Shown: positions 1 through 13,314 of the stretch, one piece after another
Layout: each line of letters opens with the position of its first letter
How positions within the stretch are numbered: the stretch's first letter is position 1
DNA from: Promerops cafer
Taxonomy: Eukaryota; Chordata; Aves; Passeriformes; Nectariniidae
Assembly: GCA_013398275.1 (NCBI GenBank)
Contig: VZSE01002700.1
Location: 2,102,455 to 2,166,454, forward strand
Direction: 5' to 3'
Length of the DNA: 64,000 nucleotides
Translations under genes and position numbers: made by a program
Notes under the pieces: model-generated
The model's database searches: none
What the model was told of the DNA's origin: nothing
Seen by the model: only the letters and a program-made list of their open reading frames with translations

Positions 1-3000
1 ACATTTCTTTTAGAATCTAAATAGTCTGAGCTCACTTTCTGGAGTTATTTCTCTCCACAGGGACTTCAGAGGGAAAGGAAGATATGTTTTACCTAATTTA
101 GGTGTTTCACGACATTTCTAATGCTTGAAGAATTCAACACTTTGCAGAAACTCTTCTCGATCATCTATGCTAAAAGTTCCTTCACATCAAGATTTCAGCC
201 AGGTAAGAGATTTCTGTTAGCCCCCTTTTATCTAGTTTCCTATGACTTATGTGAAGTAACAACCTAAGTTCCTCCTTTTCTGACTGAAGCATATATTAGA
301 AGCTATACAACACCACTTGTTTTTAACAGGCTTTTCCTCTGGGTTCGTCACAATTCCCACTAATGTCAGTAGGAATGATGTGAACATATGGTTAGAGGAG
401 GCCTGAGAGAGGGCAGGAATTCTCATGCCAAGTGAACAAAATTTTGCACCACATTTTAAGCGTTTTGTGGGTTGGGTGCTGCCAGAGATGCTGTATGAAC
501 AGCGCTGTTTGCAGTATTTTGACATTGCATGGAGATAACCTAGAAACACAGGCAAGCAATTCAGCATTGATGAAGGGTGAAACCTTGGAGACTGAGCAAA
601 TTTTCAGCAGAAGGGTGAGATTTAGCTGAGCTAATTTTCTCGTCATCTGACAGGATGCTTGAACATGACAACACTTTATTTGTGCATAGAAATCAGAATG
701 TCTCTCCCTCTCCCTGTTACCGTCTATTGGTACTAGTATAAAATGAGTGACTTTTGTCAAAATAAGAACTGCAAATTTCCAGACTGAAGGTTGCAGTTTG
801 TGAAAGGTCCTGGAGGACTTATTTCACTGCCTTCTATTCTTGAAAGAATTTTTTTTCTTCTACAGCAGTATGTTCCCCTTAAAATAGCCAGAATCCTTTG
901 AAATCAGAAGTTGCTTGTTATAACTCTTTAATCTCTCTGTTGGGCCATCAAGTATTTGGGGTTTTTTTCAGACTGACTGAATGTTATCCAGGATATTTAA
1001 ATTTGCAGGATTCAGTATATGCTCTGTAGTGCTTGAGCCTTTAAGTTTTTAAACATAAGAAGATTTCAGGAACACTGAATAACCAGCAAGGGATAGCTGG
1101 GATGCTTGCTGTTCCTACTATGGGCTCATTACTGAACTGAGGAAAGCCAGGCCTATCAGTCAGGCAGAAAAACATTGAGATAAAAGGAAAAAAAATCTTA
1201 CCATGAAGGAGTATAAGTGCTAAGTGAAGAACATACTTTAAAATTCAAACATTTATCCATAAATGTCAGGGTAGTTGTGTCTACCTAAACCAAACTATCA
1301 AAGTCTTCATTCTTACCCATAACAGATTGAATCCTGAGATCTGAATACCATTCCCATCTGCAATAATCTAGAGTTTATCTTTAAAGTCAAAGTTCTTTGA
1401 AAAGTTATTCGAAAAGGTGATTAATCCAAATACTGATGTCACAGAGATAGTTAAGAAATGAATTTTTCAGTTGACAGTGCAAACCTCCACAAATTGAAAT
1501 AAGTGCTATTTTCTTGAGGGATTGTAAAAGTAAGTCTCTATGCCAAATATTTGATCTATTCTGCTCTCTTGTAAAATATATACTCTGCATAAAACACTCT
1601 CTGAAATGGGGCCTGCTTGTCCAGATGAATACATTATTCCACTGTGTGGAGAAAGGCTGATCTAGAGGCAAATTACTGTGTGTAATTTATTCCATATCCT
1701 TGCTGGAATAACTTGTGCTCCTGAGCCTCCTCAGATGTGTAGTCAATAGGGAACTCTCTGGCTACATGAGGTTTCTTAATACATCTTTCAGCTAAATCAG
1801 AGATTCAAATGCAAAATCCAGCACTCAGGGAGATCATCAGAATTTGTGATGCTCCCTGGAGAGCTGGAGGTCTATAAACCAATGAATGGATTGCAATGAG
1901 ATGTAAATTCAGTATTTCCAACTCTGGGAGAAATGACGATACTCCAATATTTTTCAAGCTGTACTTATCTCCCACAGTCAAACAGTAGAATCTCTCAGCA
2001 TTTATTAAGTCCATAATGTATTTTGGAAGAAAGTTTAAGAGCTGACTGCATTTAAAAATATAGCTTTGATATATGTTTTTAAACTATCTTTGTATTAGGA
2101 ATTGCCTCCCAGCCCCAGATATGCTGAACTGAATGTCATTACTGAATGTCAGTAATGTGCTCAACTATGGTATGCAGGCTTACTTCTGTCACCTTTTAGA
2201 ATGAAGTAGTTTTTAAAGATTCGTTCTAGACTCGATGAAATATCCTAAGTGAAACCCAACAGTAGGAAAGGGGGTATTTGGTCCTTAACGGAGTCTTGAG
2301 CAGAAGACTTCTGCAGATAGTTTGAACAACTAGTTAAAGAGCTGCTGAGTTAAGGAACAGAAATTGTTCACTTGCAGTCTATGGGTGAGGAAGGGGTACT
2401 CTATTCATTCAACACTTTTAAAAATACCTGTAAATACTATGTAATTTGAGATCTGTTGTTATCTTCCTGCTGGCTAAGGTTGAACAAAGTAGGTCATATT
2501 AGAAGAGAGATCCCCTCAGCCCCAGGTGTGCAGTAGTTGATCTTCTCCTATTCCTCCCCTGCGGTGTGATAGTTTCAACTATCAGATTTGTACTTGTCAG
2601 ATCAACTCTTTTACTTCAAACTTGTCTCATTCCTTCCACAGATGCTGTTCAGCCTTTTTCTTCATCATTTCCAGGCTCAGCAGCAGCACAGAGGAGCCCC
2701 TCAGCTGCCCTTCATCACCATATGAAAGGGAACAGAAAGTGTGTGTCTACCTTACTGATAGGTGCCATGCACAGACAGAAGGCCTGGCACTCAATTTGCA
2801 GTGTTTCATAGTTCTTGGATTACAGAGTTATGTGTCTCTCCTGGTGTTGAAGCTCACACTCCCTGCAAAGGCAGGCAAACATCCTGCAAACATAGAGTTA
2901 ACTGTTGTAGGACTTAAAGCCCACATTACAAAGAGAGTGCATATATTCCCCCATGAATAGCTTCATCTGTGGTTCCACCAGGAAATCAACCAATTCACAC

Positions 3001-4581
3001 TAATTCATGGTACATTTACATGTTTACTGCATGACTGCAAACACAGGTGCTACATTTCAAAGACCCCTACGAAACTAGATTTCAGAAGATGTTTTATAAC
3101 CAGGAAGTGATCGACATAATGAAATTTACAACTGACAAACGTATGTGATGAAAAGCTCAAAGACAAAATAATTTCACTTCTGTGTTATGCCACCAATGGC
3201 ACTATCTTACTGACCAAACTTTTATCTCAGATACTCCAAAGAATCTCTAGTTGACTACAGTATGTACACATAGTCTAGGATGGAGCCCTTAGCTATTGAA
3301 CTTCCTGAGGGCTGTTATTGATTTTCTTCCATTTTACTATTGGAGGCAGTCCATTGAATTCTGACCTGGGCTCTACAGTAATGCCTTTGGGCTCTGACAC
3401 CAGGGCAAAGCAAGAGTTACAAGAAAACAGAATTTAAAAGATAATGTGTTCAATGCACTGATTCTCTAAAGTTATATATTCACCCTGGAATCAGTGATCA
3501 ACAGAGAAGCTCTCAACATGAGTATAAAAATGTCAGAATCATTTCCTTAATCTTGATGCAGTTTAAATATTACTTCTGGCTAAGTGTTACATCTGAACCA
3601 AACACATGATTTGAGCTTACAGACATGAGTTTTTTCCTGAGCTGATTCATGTCAGTTTTATACTCATAAACATCTTTTGATTTCAGTGGCATTAATTCAT
3701 ATTTTCAATAACTCAATGGTAACAGAATATGGAGTAGTCTTAGACTGTCTGTTCAGAACAGCCAGTGAACTCCCTTGGCACATAAAGAAAAATTTCTATT
3801 TTCAGTATTAGAGACAAAAAATAAAGCCAGTCAGGATACAGTAAACCTCTTCACTGAAACTAATACAGAAAAGGAATGCACAGCTCCTTGAATGAGGACA
3901 TCTCCTTGAAAGAGACAGTATTACACAGTACATGAAGGCTCTTATTCCACTGATATTTCCACATAAGATGGGATGTATAAGACAAGTGTTGTATACAAAG
4001 GCCAAGACATTAAACTAATTTTAATAAGATCCCTTTATGTTAAATCAGAGAAGAGGGTGGATTTGAAAAAGAAGGTGCAAATGATATATTTTTCTTATTT
4101 TCTCTTCTGAGGTGAAGCGAAATAAAGAAATACTGGAAGGTGGATGGAAGGTTAAAATATTCACACAATAAACTTGATTTATTCAAGCTTTTCGTAGTCC
4201 CAAGAAACATGTTTAATGGGAGCTGAAAGACTTAAAAAGAAACCTTATTGTGGTGCACAGCAAAGTAATGTGGAAAAAAGGATCTCTGCATTTCTTCAGC
4301 CTCTAGCTTAGCTCTCACTGTGGGGAATCTTGCTGTGAAAACATTAATCACTGCTGCTTAATAGTATCTCTGCTGGTTGCACCAGGATAGCAAGTGGCTA
4401 CATAATGCAGCAGATGCTTCCTTCTTTTAGTGTAACATCTACAGGACTGTGAATTTGGCAGGCAAAGGGTTTTCAAACTTACCATGATGCAAAACTGACC
4501 AGCAGATATTGGAAGCATGTTACCTGGTTCTCCAGAGAGCACAGATTCTGGAAGAAGATTAAACGATATCTCTTGTCCCCT

Positions 4582-4584
<3 letters not shown>
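1..4584. other. Unique non-coding DNA, no gene recognised
   Basis: AT-rich single-copy-looking sequence. Every reading frame is broken at short intervals; the longest open stretches (about 80-120 codons near 392-760 and 2622-2960) show no domain, no consistent splice signals and no resemblance to a family I know. No repeat of a recognised class is visible. It reads as intronic or intergenic sequence. Confidence 0.7.

Positions 4585-4620
<36 letters not shown>
4585..4620. repeat. Homopolymer T tract, 36 bases
   Basis: An uninterrupted run of 36 T, preceded by TCTC and followed by AGATGG. It could be a simple slippage tract or the A tail of a minus-strand retrocopy. The sequence to its left, read on the minus strand, matches no gene 3' end or element I recognise, so it is called only as a homopolymer. 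Confidence 0.95.
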
Positions 4621-4623
<3 letters not shown>

Positions 4624-7618
4624 TGGAGAAAGCAAAGGAATGATCTCCTACAAATCTAGCTAGCTACCAGGCTACTTCCAGAGCAAGGTATCAAAGATTT
4701 TCCATTTTTTTAAGCTACTGCCTTAGACTGCAAGTTGATTAGGGACTTTGACTTCTTTTCTTGGTCCTCACTCCTTTTTTCCCTCCCATTTGTAGCACTT
4801 GCTTCCCTGAGAAGCAGAATGGACATTTGCTTTGATGAAGTAATTGTTGATCATTGATCACATCCCATTCTTTATCAGTTCTGCTTAGCTCTCCTTCTTG
4901 CTAGCACCAAAACATCTCTAGCTCCTTTTGATCCTTATTGGCCTAAACTCTTCATACTATTTTCCCTTCCCTCATCTCCTCCATTAGCAGATCTATCAAT
5001 TTTGTCATCATCATCATCTCTAGTTGTTCAATTTACAATGAAGAAAAGTCTAGCAAAGAAGTCTTAAAAAATGAGGTCTTGTATAAGATGTCAAACAGGG
5101 AGATTGGTACAAGGAAAACTACTTGGCTAGAGACTCATCCTTTCTGGGATGGCAAAATCAACCCTCTTTTGAGTTTCTTCTCTGACTGCACCAAAACTTT
5201 GACAGCTGTACTTGAATGCTCTTCAGAGACTGTGGTTCAAAGGTTCTGGCTTTAAAGGGATTGCTCTTTTTTTCCATTGGCAAGAAAAAATGGACAGGTT
5301 TATCTAAGTTAAATGCTTTTCAAAGATATTTTCACAGGAGCTTTCATCTTCTTTTGTGTTTGTTTCTAATTTTCCTGAAAATAACCGCAGTGACACAAGA
5401 GCAGTCTTTTTGATCATTTCAGTTTTAGTGATGATACAGCTTTGTGAACAGCAAGGCAAGTTGTCTGAAAAAGCCATCTTCTACTAGAAGCAGCAGAGGA
5501 AATTGGGTAGAGCAACTGGCAGTCTTTCCCTCATGTCAGTCACCTGTCACGGATCCTTGTCCAGCAAGAAACTACAGAGTTGATAAACTGCCACCTCTGG
5601 GGACATCCACCATGGAAAGAGTGACTGTTGCATAGGCAGTAAAGTAATGCTTAATTCAGAGCAAAACTGAGCCTGAGGAAAGGCTGTTGGGTTTTGACTA
5701 GTAGAAAAGATGAGCTAGTTTCTCCAGCTCCTTGTTTTTCAACAAAATGTCATGGAAAGAGGATAGACCAACATAGTGCTTAGCAGCAGTAGTCAGCAGA
5801 GGTGAAATTCAGCTCCAGATTCTCTTAAACCAGAAAAGACTTAAATGTAGCTGTGTTTGTCAACTACGTGTTTCAACTAATATTACATTCACTGTGGGTT
5901 GAGTTGAGTTGCCTAAAAATGAATGTATTGTTCCACATGAGACATCCCAGAGTACCCTGGTCACACAGTTGTGTGCAGGGGGCACGGGTTTTCCCCTGAT
6001 GCTCTCTGTCTGGGCTGTTCCCTGCTAGGGCCACAAACTGACCAGAACTTTGTGGTTGGGTGAATATAAACAAAAGCATGGTCCTTGATCCAAAGAGCAG
6101 ACAAAGCTCAAGCAAGGCAAAGTGCGAGAGATGCACAGGGTATACAGAGGGCATGTGGAGAAAAAAGAGAAGGCGAGTGGAGCCTTGATCTACTAATTGC
6201 ACTGTTCTCCAGAGATATTTGCAGTCAGAGAGAACTTTAGCAAGGAATTTAAAGGAGATTGGACACTCAGTTTTTCAAGAGTGGTGGGATCTTCTAAGCA
6301 GCAACATGGAAAACTTGTGAAATTGTCAACCTGAGAATTTACCGCAGCATCTGGCACTCCATGTGAGGGATCTTCTTGGTGAAAAGAGGAAGCTTTAAAA
6401 TTGATGCATCTGGTGAAATATTCCTATGGAACAAGTCAAATGTGGTCAAAATGCCAGGTAGGTATGCTGTCTGCAAATATATAAGTGGAGAAACATTATG
6501 TTTGTCAAGAACAGAGATTAAAAAGTAGGAACAATATAGAAACGAAATGATAAAAGGCTTCTCTGTGTAAGTGGGCAGGAAAGGACTTATCTTCTGCTGT
6601 TTAAAAATAGAATCTCAAATATATTAGTTTAGATGACAGTACCTAGGCAGAGATCCAAGCTGAAGACTTGTTTATGGGCTTGAACAGTAAGTAGGATGAT
6701 GGTGTTTTCCACAGCAATCAAGTAAGAAAGTAGCAAGGAATGTGTGGGAGAAGAAAGATTAGAGAAAAATGCAAATAATCATTTTGCCTGTCTATTCAAT
6801 TAACATCTAGGCCTACTTTGTAGCTTCCTGAAGCCTCCATGAGGCACTTGGTAGGTGACAAACAGTCAAAATAAGCAACCTGCCAACATTTATTCAGGTA
6901 GAAATTTCAAATATTCTGGTATGTATTTCTCCACTATAAATAACTTTCTGCAAATTCAGTGTCCTAATTTTGTGTTCAAGGTAAAGAAAGGGAAAAAAAT
7001 AGGAATACTTCAATAAAAATTTAAACTTTTTGGTTTAATGTGTTGGTATTTGTGAGATTAAAGTGCTGTATTGAAACACAGGCAGAAATTCAAAACTACA
7101 GCCTCTTTTTTTAAAAAACTCTCTTTTCAATCTTTAAACACATATGTATTTAATTGATTCTTGCTCAGTTTCTTTAAAAAATATTAGAGTTGTATATTCA
7201 ATTTCATTGCTCCAAATTAGTTTTGTCAGTCTAAAACCCCTGCACAGTACTCATCCTACCCCTAATAAAAAGACTTAAGAGATGGTAGTTTTTTTGGTGG
7301 TTAAGTAAAGGACATGAAAGTGACATGCTTGGTCTTTCTTGGCTGTTCATAGGTTAGAGCAAAATTTGTGTCATTTTAATTTTGTTGCATTTAATAAACC
7401 ATGAGCTCAGAGGAAGCGTTATTGTTTGTGGCTTGTATATTTTAACTGTGTATATGCAAAATAGTGTTTCACTTTTCTGGTACATAGCTGCTTGATTAAA
7501 AGAAACAACTTACAGTGGTGACTGTAGACACTTTACCTTGTAAATTGTGTTTTAGAATAACTGAAACAAACAACATGTTTACAGCTAAGAGATACTTATA
7601 AAAAAACCTGAAACTTTG
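4621..7618. other. Unique non-coding DNA, no gene recognised
   Basis: AT-rich sequence with only short open frames; the longest, about 109 codons on the minus strand at 5873-6202, shows no domain. No recognised repeats, RNA genes or splice-bounded exons were seen. Confidence 0.65.
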
Positions 7619-8240
7619 ATCATGGGGGATTTTAATTTCACAGATACTTACTGGGATAACAAGTATGCAAAACCTGTAAGGTGGGAAGCATGTTTCCAGA
7701 GGCAATGCATAATTGCTTACTTACTGAAGTCAGTTTATTGACTGAACTTCATGATCAGAGATTCTTGGCACCCAGAGCTAGAAAATCAGCCCATCATGAT
7801 AAATAGAGCAGGGCTGATTTAGGGATCACAAATTCACAATACAGAAAAGAAAAGAAGATGAAGCAACAAAATTAGTTTTGGTTCAGTGGAAGTTTTGCAA
7901 AACTTATAATACTACTAGGCATTTTGATGGAGCCAACTATATAAATAAGGGATGTTTTTCTGGAAGATAAACAGGTTTTCATTATATGCCACAATATAAA
8001 TTGCTTACACTTTCAGATCAAGTAGAAAGAATAGCTTGTGGTAACATAAACAACTGAATGATCTTGATGGCAATGATGCCAGATCCCATGACTGTGTAGA
8101 AAACCCAGTGCAGAAAAAAAATGGGAATTATTTAAGAAACAGTTGGACATACTGCAGTTGCAATTCATTCAGGCTAAGTCTCAACAGGGGGAATGTAATT
8201 CAGACATTGTGCTTCAACAGAGTGACAATAACAACATTTC
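7619..8240 (+). mobile_element. Decayed LINE remnant (CR1/L2-like endonuclease)
   Basis: From about 7622 one frame reads GDFNFTDTYWDN, which matches the GDFN active-site signature of the apurinic/apyrimidinic-type endonuclease in CR1/L2/L3-clade non-LTR retrotransposons, where GDFN is followed by a short spacer and a tryptophan. The frame then breaks at stop codons (first TGA near 7740, then a TAG near 7820). A later stretch around 8108-8200 (KKNGNYLRNSW) resembles the linker region of such ORFs only weakly. This looks like an ancient insertion, much older than the CR1 at 33365-34892. The right boundary is uncertain. What is seen is the short motif; the family is inferred. Confidence 0.4.
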
Positions 8241-11200
8241 TTACATGTCTGCTTAGGGAAGGGGGGCATTTGCACCTATATTTTTTAAAATTTGCACATT
8301 TCTAAGAGTTAATTAGAAGATCAAGAGGAGATATTGACTGCAGAGTGTATTCCAAGTATGAACAAAGGGTTTTTTCACAGATGGTATATTTGCAGTAAAC
8401 AGCAAATAAAATGGAAATAGTGACTAAAAAAGTGGTAGTTGAGATTATTGGGCATAAGGAGTTCAGTGATTTATCAGGGAATAGTACATTCCTTCTATGG
8501 TCACACTTTCATAGATGGAATACAGGGAAGATGAGATGAATTTCTGGGTCTTGGTTTATTTAGGCAAATTTGTTGTTGATTTCAGTGCGGCTGCTTGTAT
8601 GTTTAAGCCAAGCGAGGGCTGGCCTTTAGGATTTGCCACAGTACCTATAATTGCCTGGATGGAGGAATATGGGAAAGGAACTTCATAGCAGTATAATCAC
8701 TGCAGCTTGATGTGACAAGGGAGTGGGTCATGCTGCTGAAGAGAGTCTGAAGCTTCTTTAACTTTGTGGTATAAGTTCATAGTTTTAAATGGACTTCTGG
8801 AGAGCATGGGATTTTTCTGGACACCTTTACTGTCATGGAAAAATTAAGACTTTTCATTATTTGTCTCAACATGTTCAAATACACCTGTACATAGAAATCA
8901 GACTTTTGGGTCACACCTGGTGGCATGGAGTAAGCTGTTTTTTCAGGAGGGAGTCCTCCTTTTATATACTCAACTCTTCAGCTCTGATGTTTTTGGTTTC
9001 TGTTTTAGCTACAGGTGCATGTGCTAGGGATGTGAATTCCTTCATAATCTGGCAATTTAGGGAGGTAAAAAAGTGCACTGGAAATAGAAATTGTTTCATT
9101 TTCCACTGAAAATTCCTTATAATTTCTTCTACTAGAAACGGTTACCCACAGAATATGTTGAGCTTGGCCTGAAGCACATTAGCCTGTGTGGGAACGTTAC
9201 TTCTCCATATATACTCCCCTTAGGCCACATAGATACAGAAAAAAATAGGATTTTTTGGAATAAGATAACCATCTTATATATGCATTCTCAAATGAGAGAC
9301 AGGGACACAAGGGGGAACGACTAAAGCTATCATGTAAAGGACAGTGGCACATACAGGGAAAGAGAACATGAACAGGTTGCATAAAGCAACACTTATAGCT
9401 CTGTGTGACACAGACTAGACTTTATGCAGACAGGCGAACTGAATTTTGTTCCTCCTGGTTTATAGACCTCTGAGAATTTACAGTATGAATCAAGATGCAC
9501 TTGCATTTAGCAGAACTTCTTCACCCCCAAGTGTAATGTCAGTCAGATACTGCTATGTGTAAAGGCATAAAATCATAAAATGATTAATCTATTGCTTTTT
9601 CATTTACTTTTCCATTCTTAAGAACTATTTTCAGAAATTGACATGTAATTAGTTGCTCTTTATTAATCCCTCTCTAATCTTTACTTATTTATCACTGCTG
9701 CTAAATTAAAAAAAAAAAAAGATGCGAAAGCATTTCAACTGAAATACAGCAAATTGATCACCTGGATTCATTAAAAATGCTCACATATTCTGTGGCTGTG
9801 GCTATACAAGAGATCAAAGTCAGTCATCATCACTGTTTCTGCCACAGCCTTAAAATCACTGAGGAGCATGGAGTACCATGAAGGGCAAATCTTCAAGCAT
9901 TTAAACCACTATTTTATTTTCAGAACTGAGAGCCATCATTGACCTTTTCCTTTGTCTGTTTTACCCAGCAGTATTTTATCTGTTAGTACCAAGCTGATCA
10001 CAATATGGCATTAGTATATTCTGGGCTGAGAAAATACACCTCTCAGATCAGATAAGGTCCTGCTTTCCCAGGTACTTAAAAGTCACACAAAGAAAAAACC
10101 CTTGCAGGAAGGCAAAGCATTGGTGGAGAATGCTCTCCTGTTGATGAGTAATACTATTTAGGTTGACAAATTTTTTATTCCTACTGAAAACAAGACCTCA
10201 CAAGGTCTGTAGCTGTTGCCATTTAATTTATCCACTGGGATTCACAGACAAATTTCTATTCCCCTTGTGTGTTCTTTTTCATCTGTGGAAGGGCTACAGT
10301 GAAAGGATAAGGTATTGTGAGATGAGTCCAGACACTGAGCCTCAGCTATGAAAAGAATGGGGACCATGACACCCTTGAGCATCAGTTCTATGCAGTAGCA
10401 TATATAAACAGAATTTCTCAAGTTGAGCAAAAAGTGTGCTGGTCTTCAGCTTAGGGACATTAACTATGATCCTTTATTTCCTTCTGTATAAATTGAAATA
10501 TTCTTCAAATATGCTGTTTTGCATTTTTATTTTAAAAGACAACTTACATTTTAGCTTTGTATTTGCACAGCTTAGCCTTTAGGGAAAAAATCTCTTCTTC
10601 AACATGCCCAACATGGTCTAAGAGTGGTGAGAGTGCTCAATACAGAATCTCAGGACCAACCCATTTTATTTAGAAATTCAAAAATAGCTCTTTTTTCCAG
10701 TTTAATCATAGCTTCTCAGGGGGTAATATAGTGACAAATGTTTGTAACAATAGTAAAAACATTTTTATGAAAAACCTTTTTACTCTAATAATAATTAGCC
10801 AAATAGAATAGGTATTCACTACTTCATATAAAGCTGTCTCCTAAGGTATTTTTGTTTCTAACAAAGGATTAAGGTGTGTCCATGTACATTCCATTAAATT
10901 TCTCTTACGATAGTAAGACTATGTTAAGGGTAAAATGGCAACCATCTTGCTGGCTCAGCCTTCTGGAGGGCTACCACTGGGCTTCAATAAATTGCTGTTT
11001 ATCAAGAAAAAGGGATGTACTAAACCCTGACAAAGAGGGAGGAAGAAAATTATACATATACATAAGCAAATCTGACAATAGAGCAGAGCTATGTTACGAG
11101 CACAAGGCCAGCGAAACACAGTGATTTCATTCAGCTGGAAATCGTGTCTGTTCCAATATGTATCCACTGCAGCAAATGTGGCTTAGTAAAACTTTTATTC

Positions 11201-11479
11201 TGTAAGGAAACCTTCATAAATGCAGGACTTCTGCATTTTACTTGAACTACCACATAAGTGTGTGTTGTTGAGACATAACTTTAAATAGCTTGTGAAGACA
11301 ACCCTATGAATTCAAAATTACTGTACTTGCAGAAAAAGCAACAATATCCGTCTGTAAATCCTTTAATCATAAGCATTAAAGAATAGTTCTTCCGAGAATC
11401 ACAGGCTGCTGACTAAAGTTTACATTTTCTTGAGCTGCTTTTGGTGCTGCTAGCTATTTTTCTCATACACATGATGATA
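8241..11479. other. Unique non-coding DNA, no gene recognised
   Basis: AT-rich, repeat-poor sequence. Short open frames only, none with a domain. A 12-A run lies near 9709-9720. No RNA gene or repeat family is recognised. Confidence 0.65.
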
Positions 11480-11645
11480 ATATGAAGTGACACTTGCACC
11501 TGTTGTCACCATCTTATGGTAATTAGCATAGTGCCCTAAGTAGTAGCAGGGCCATCACATCCAAACACAAGCCATTAACATATTGCAGCTGTCATCAGTA
11601 GGGAAAGCTAATGGAGTTAGTGGATTTGCACACTACTGCATACCT
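11480..11645. promoter_or_regulatory. Candidate conserved non-coding element
   Basis: A balanced-composition block with E-box type hexamers (CACCTG near 11497, CAGCTG near 11587), a GGTAATTAGC homeodomain-type core near 11518-11527 and no open frame. It stands out from its AT-rich surroundings and resembles vertebrate developmental enhancers in texture. This is pattern recognition only; conservation cannot be tested here. Confidence 0.25.
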
Positions 11646-12166
11646 TGGCTCAGCTAGCATAACTCCCCATATTGGGGTCATTGGGGATAGGAAAAAGAAA
11701 TGTGGGATGTAGCCAGTCAGGAGTGAAAGAATACATTTTACTGCAGGTTTACTTTCATGTATTATGCATGTCCTTCAAGGTCACTGCATGATCATTTATA
11801 AGATTTTAATGAGATATCAAAGTGGAATGGATGGAATGTAATTAATGTGATCATACAGAGAAGATACAGGTATAAAATAGCATGCATGAGGCAGTCAACA
11901 AAAAGTGAGAGCAGTGAGGAAAAAAGGACTCTTTGGCCAGATTTCAGCCTGCAAAACAATTTTTCTACCCTACTTTCAGACACTTATCATCCTGCCAAAC
12001 AGTTTTCCCCAGCTAACAGTGAAACAATGCATGGAATAAGAGAAAATGCATTCCGCTGCTGCTCTTTGAATATAGGCTACTTGCACTTTCCTTCTTTGTG
12101 AGAAAGTGGGTGACTTGTAGCTAAAAGTATGCTAGTCCTACAGTAACATGAATTTTGTGGGCATTG
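11646..12166. other. Unique non-coding DNA, no gene recognised
   Basis: No recognised repeat. A short open frame at 11847-12101 (84 codons) has no domain and no splice context. The 13-base run ATACAGAGAAGAT near 11855 resembles part of U6 snRNA but the match does not extend. Confidence 0.6.
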
Positions 12167-12210
12167 TCTATTCTATTCTATTCTATTCTATTCTATTCTA
12201 TTCTATTCTA
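12167..12210. repeat. Pentanucleotide microsatellite (TTCTA)n
   Basis: Eight perfect tandem TTCTA units (12171-12210) preceded by a partial TCTA unit. Read in another phase it is (ATTCT)n. The perfect array suggests recent slippage and probable length polymorphism. Confidence 0.97.
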
Positions 12211-12525
12211 ATTTTAATATTTTGATTCCTCTTGCTGACAGTCTCTGGACTAAACTGAAAATTCAAGATATAAAGGTGCATATTTTTAAGCACTTCTCTA
12301 GAACCTTCTTTTGTGTAGGTGACTGAGAAGATACAGGGACTTAACAAATGCCTCAGTAGGGAAAGCAGTAGGTAGAGTTCCTCAGATTCTTTTCCTAAGA
12401 TTACTGGTTGTCCCCAGCTTGCTTCTGTTCCCACCTTTTTCTTGCCAGACAAATGCTTTTTTATAAAACTCAACCCTATAGATACTCTAATTTTGTTTGG
12501 TTGGTTCTTTTTTCCCTTTGATTGT

Positions 12526-12545
12526 TGCTGTTGTTGTTGTTGTGG
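12526..12545. repeat. Short (TTG)n / (CAA)n tract
   Basis: Imperfect trinucleotide run of TTG units (TTGCTGTTGTTGTTGTTG). Read on the minus strand it gives a run of glutamines inside a spurious 165-codon open frame. It grades into the T/G-rich and G-rich block to its right. Confidence 0.85.
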
Positions 12546-12625
12546 TTTTTTGTTTGTTTTGGATTTTGTGGGGTTTTGAGGGGGAAGGGCTGAGCTTGGG
12601 AATTTTGGGGGGGAAGGGGAAGACG
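12546..12625 (+). repeat. G-rich low-complexity block, G-quadruplex capable
   Basis: T/G-rich DNA followed by G runs at 12570-12573, 12580-12584, 12587-12589, 12598-12600, 12607-12613 and 12616-12619. The last part forms four tracts of three G with loops of 6, 1 and 2 bases, fitting the canonical G-quadruplex rule on the plus strand. Whether it folds or matters in the cell is not known. Confidence 0.75.
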
Positions 12626-13314
12626 ACTGCAAATCAGTTTGGTGCTGCCTATGATTGCTGCCCCCATTAGAGTTTAGTGCTCTGACAGTCCCCACTGTGT
12701 GTGCTGGGACAGTGCTGGTGCTCCTGCATAGGGGCTGACATTAATCTGCTGAGCAAGGGGCAGCTTGGCAGCATAAAAGGCAACCCTATCTGGGTAACTG
12801 AATTAGAGACTAACCCTGCCTCCCTAACTCATCCCACCTTGGCCTTTGGTAAACCACACAAACCAACATTTTCAGATGTGGGTGAGTAGTTACATACTTA
12901 AATATTTATGTGGAAGCAGACACCCATGCTGGAAAAGACTTGCCTTCTCTTATACCAACAAGAATTCTATTCATCCTTCTTTGTTTTCTTATTCATCCTG
13001 CATGTTGTCTTTTTCTAGAAGGTTCTTTCTACAAATAGAGTTTGGAAAACCCTGCTTTATGCCGGAAGTGATTGCAAGGATTCTCTCAGGATTCACTCTG
13101 TCAGCAGGACATGGAGCCAGCCCTAAGTGTGACAATTGTTTAATTCCCAACCCCAAACCCTGAATGATCCATTGGAAACTCAGAACATCTTCAATTGTGT
13201 TCCTAGAGTTTACAGGCTAAGCCATTTGAAAAGGCAAATGTATGGAAAAATCTTCACTGCACATAAAATGTTCAATGTAATATTCATTTCTGAATGCAGC
13301 AGATATTTTCTTTA
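12626..13314. other. Unique non-coding DNA, no gene recognised
   Basis: Moderate-GC sequence without a recognised repeat. Overlapping short open frames (62-105 codons) near 12701-13321 show no domain, lack a shared reading frame and lack exon boundaries. Confidence 0.55.

Noticed and set aside
4585..4620. Tail of a minus-strand processed pseudogene
   Set aside because: The sequence beside the T run matches no transcript end I recognise and contains no coding remnant on the minus strand.
11852..11900. Possible U6 snRNA pseudogene
   Set aside because: Only ATACAGAGAAGAT matches; the upstream and downstream U6 sequence is absent.
12198..12695. 165-codon minus-strand open frame with a glutamine run
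   Set aside because: It is produced by the TTG repeat, G-rich low-complexity DNA and chance; the composition is Pro/Lys/Gln/Ser-rich with no domain.
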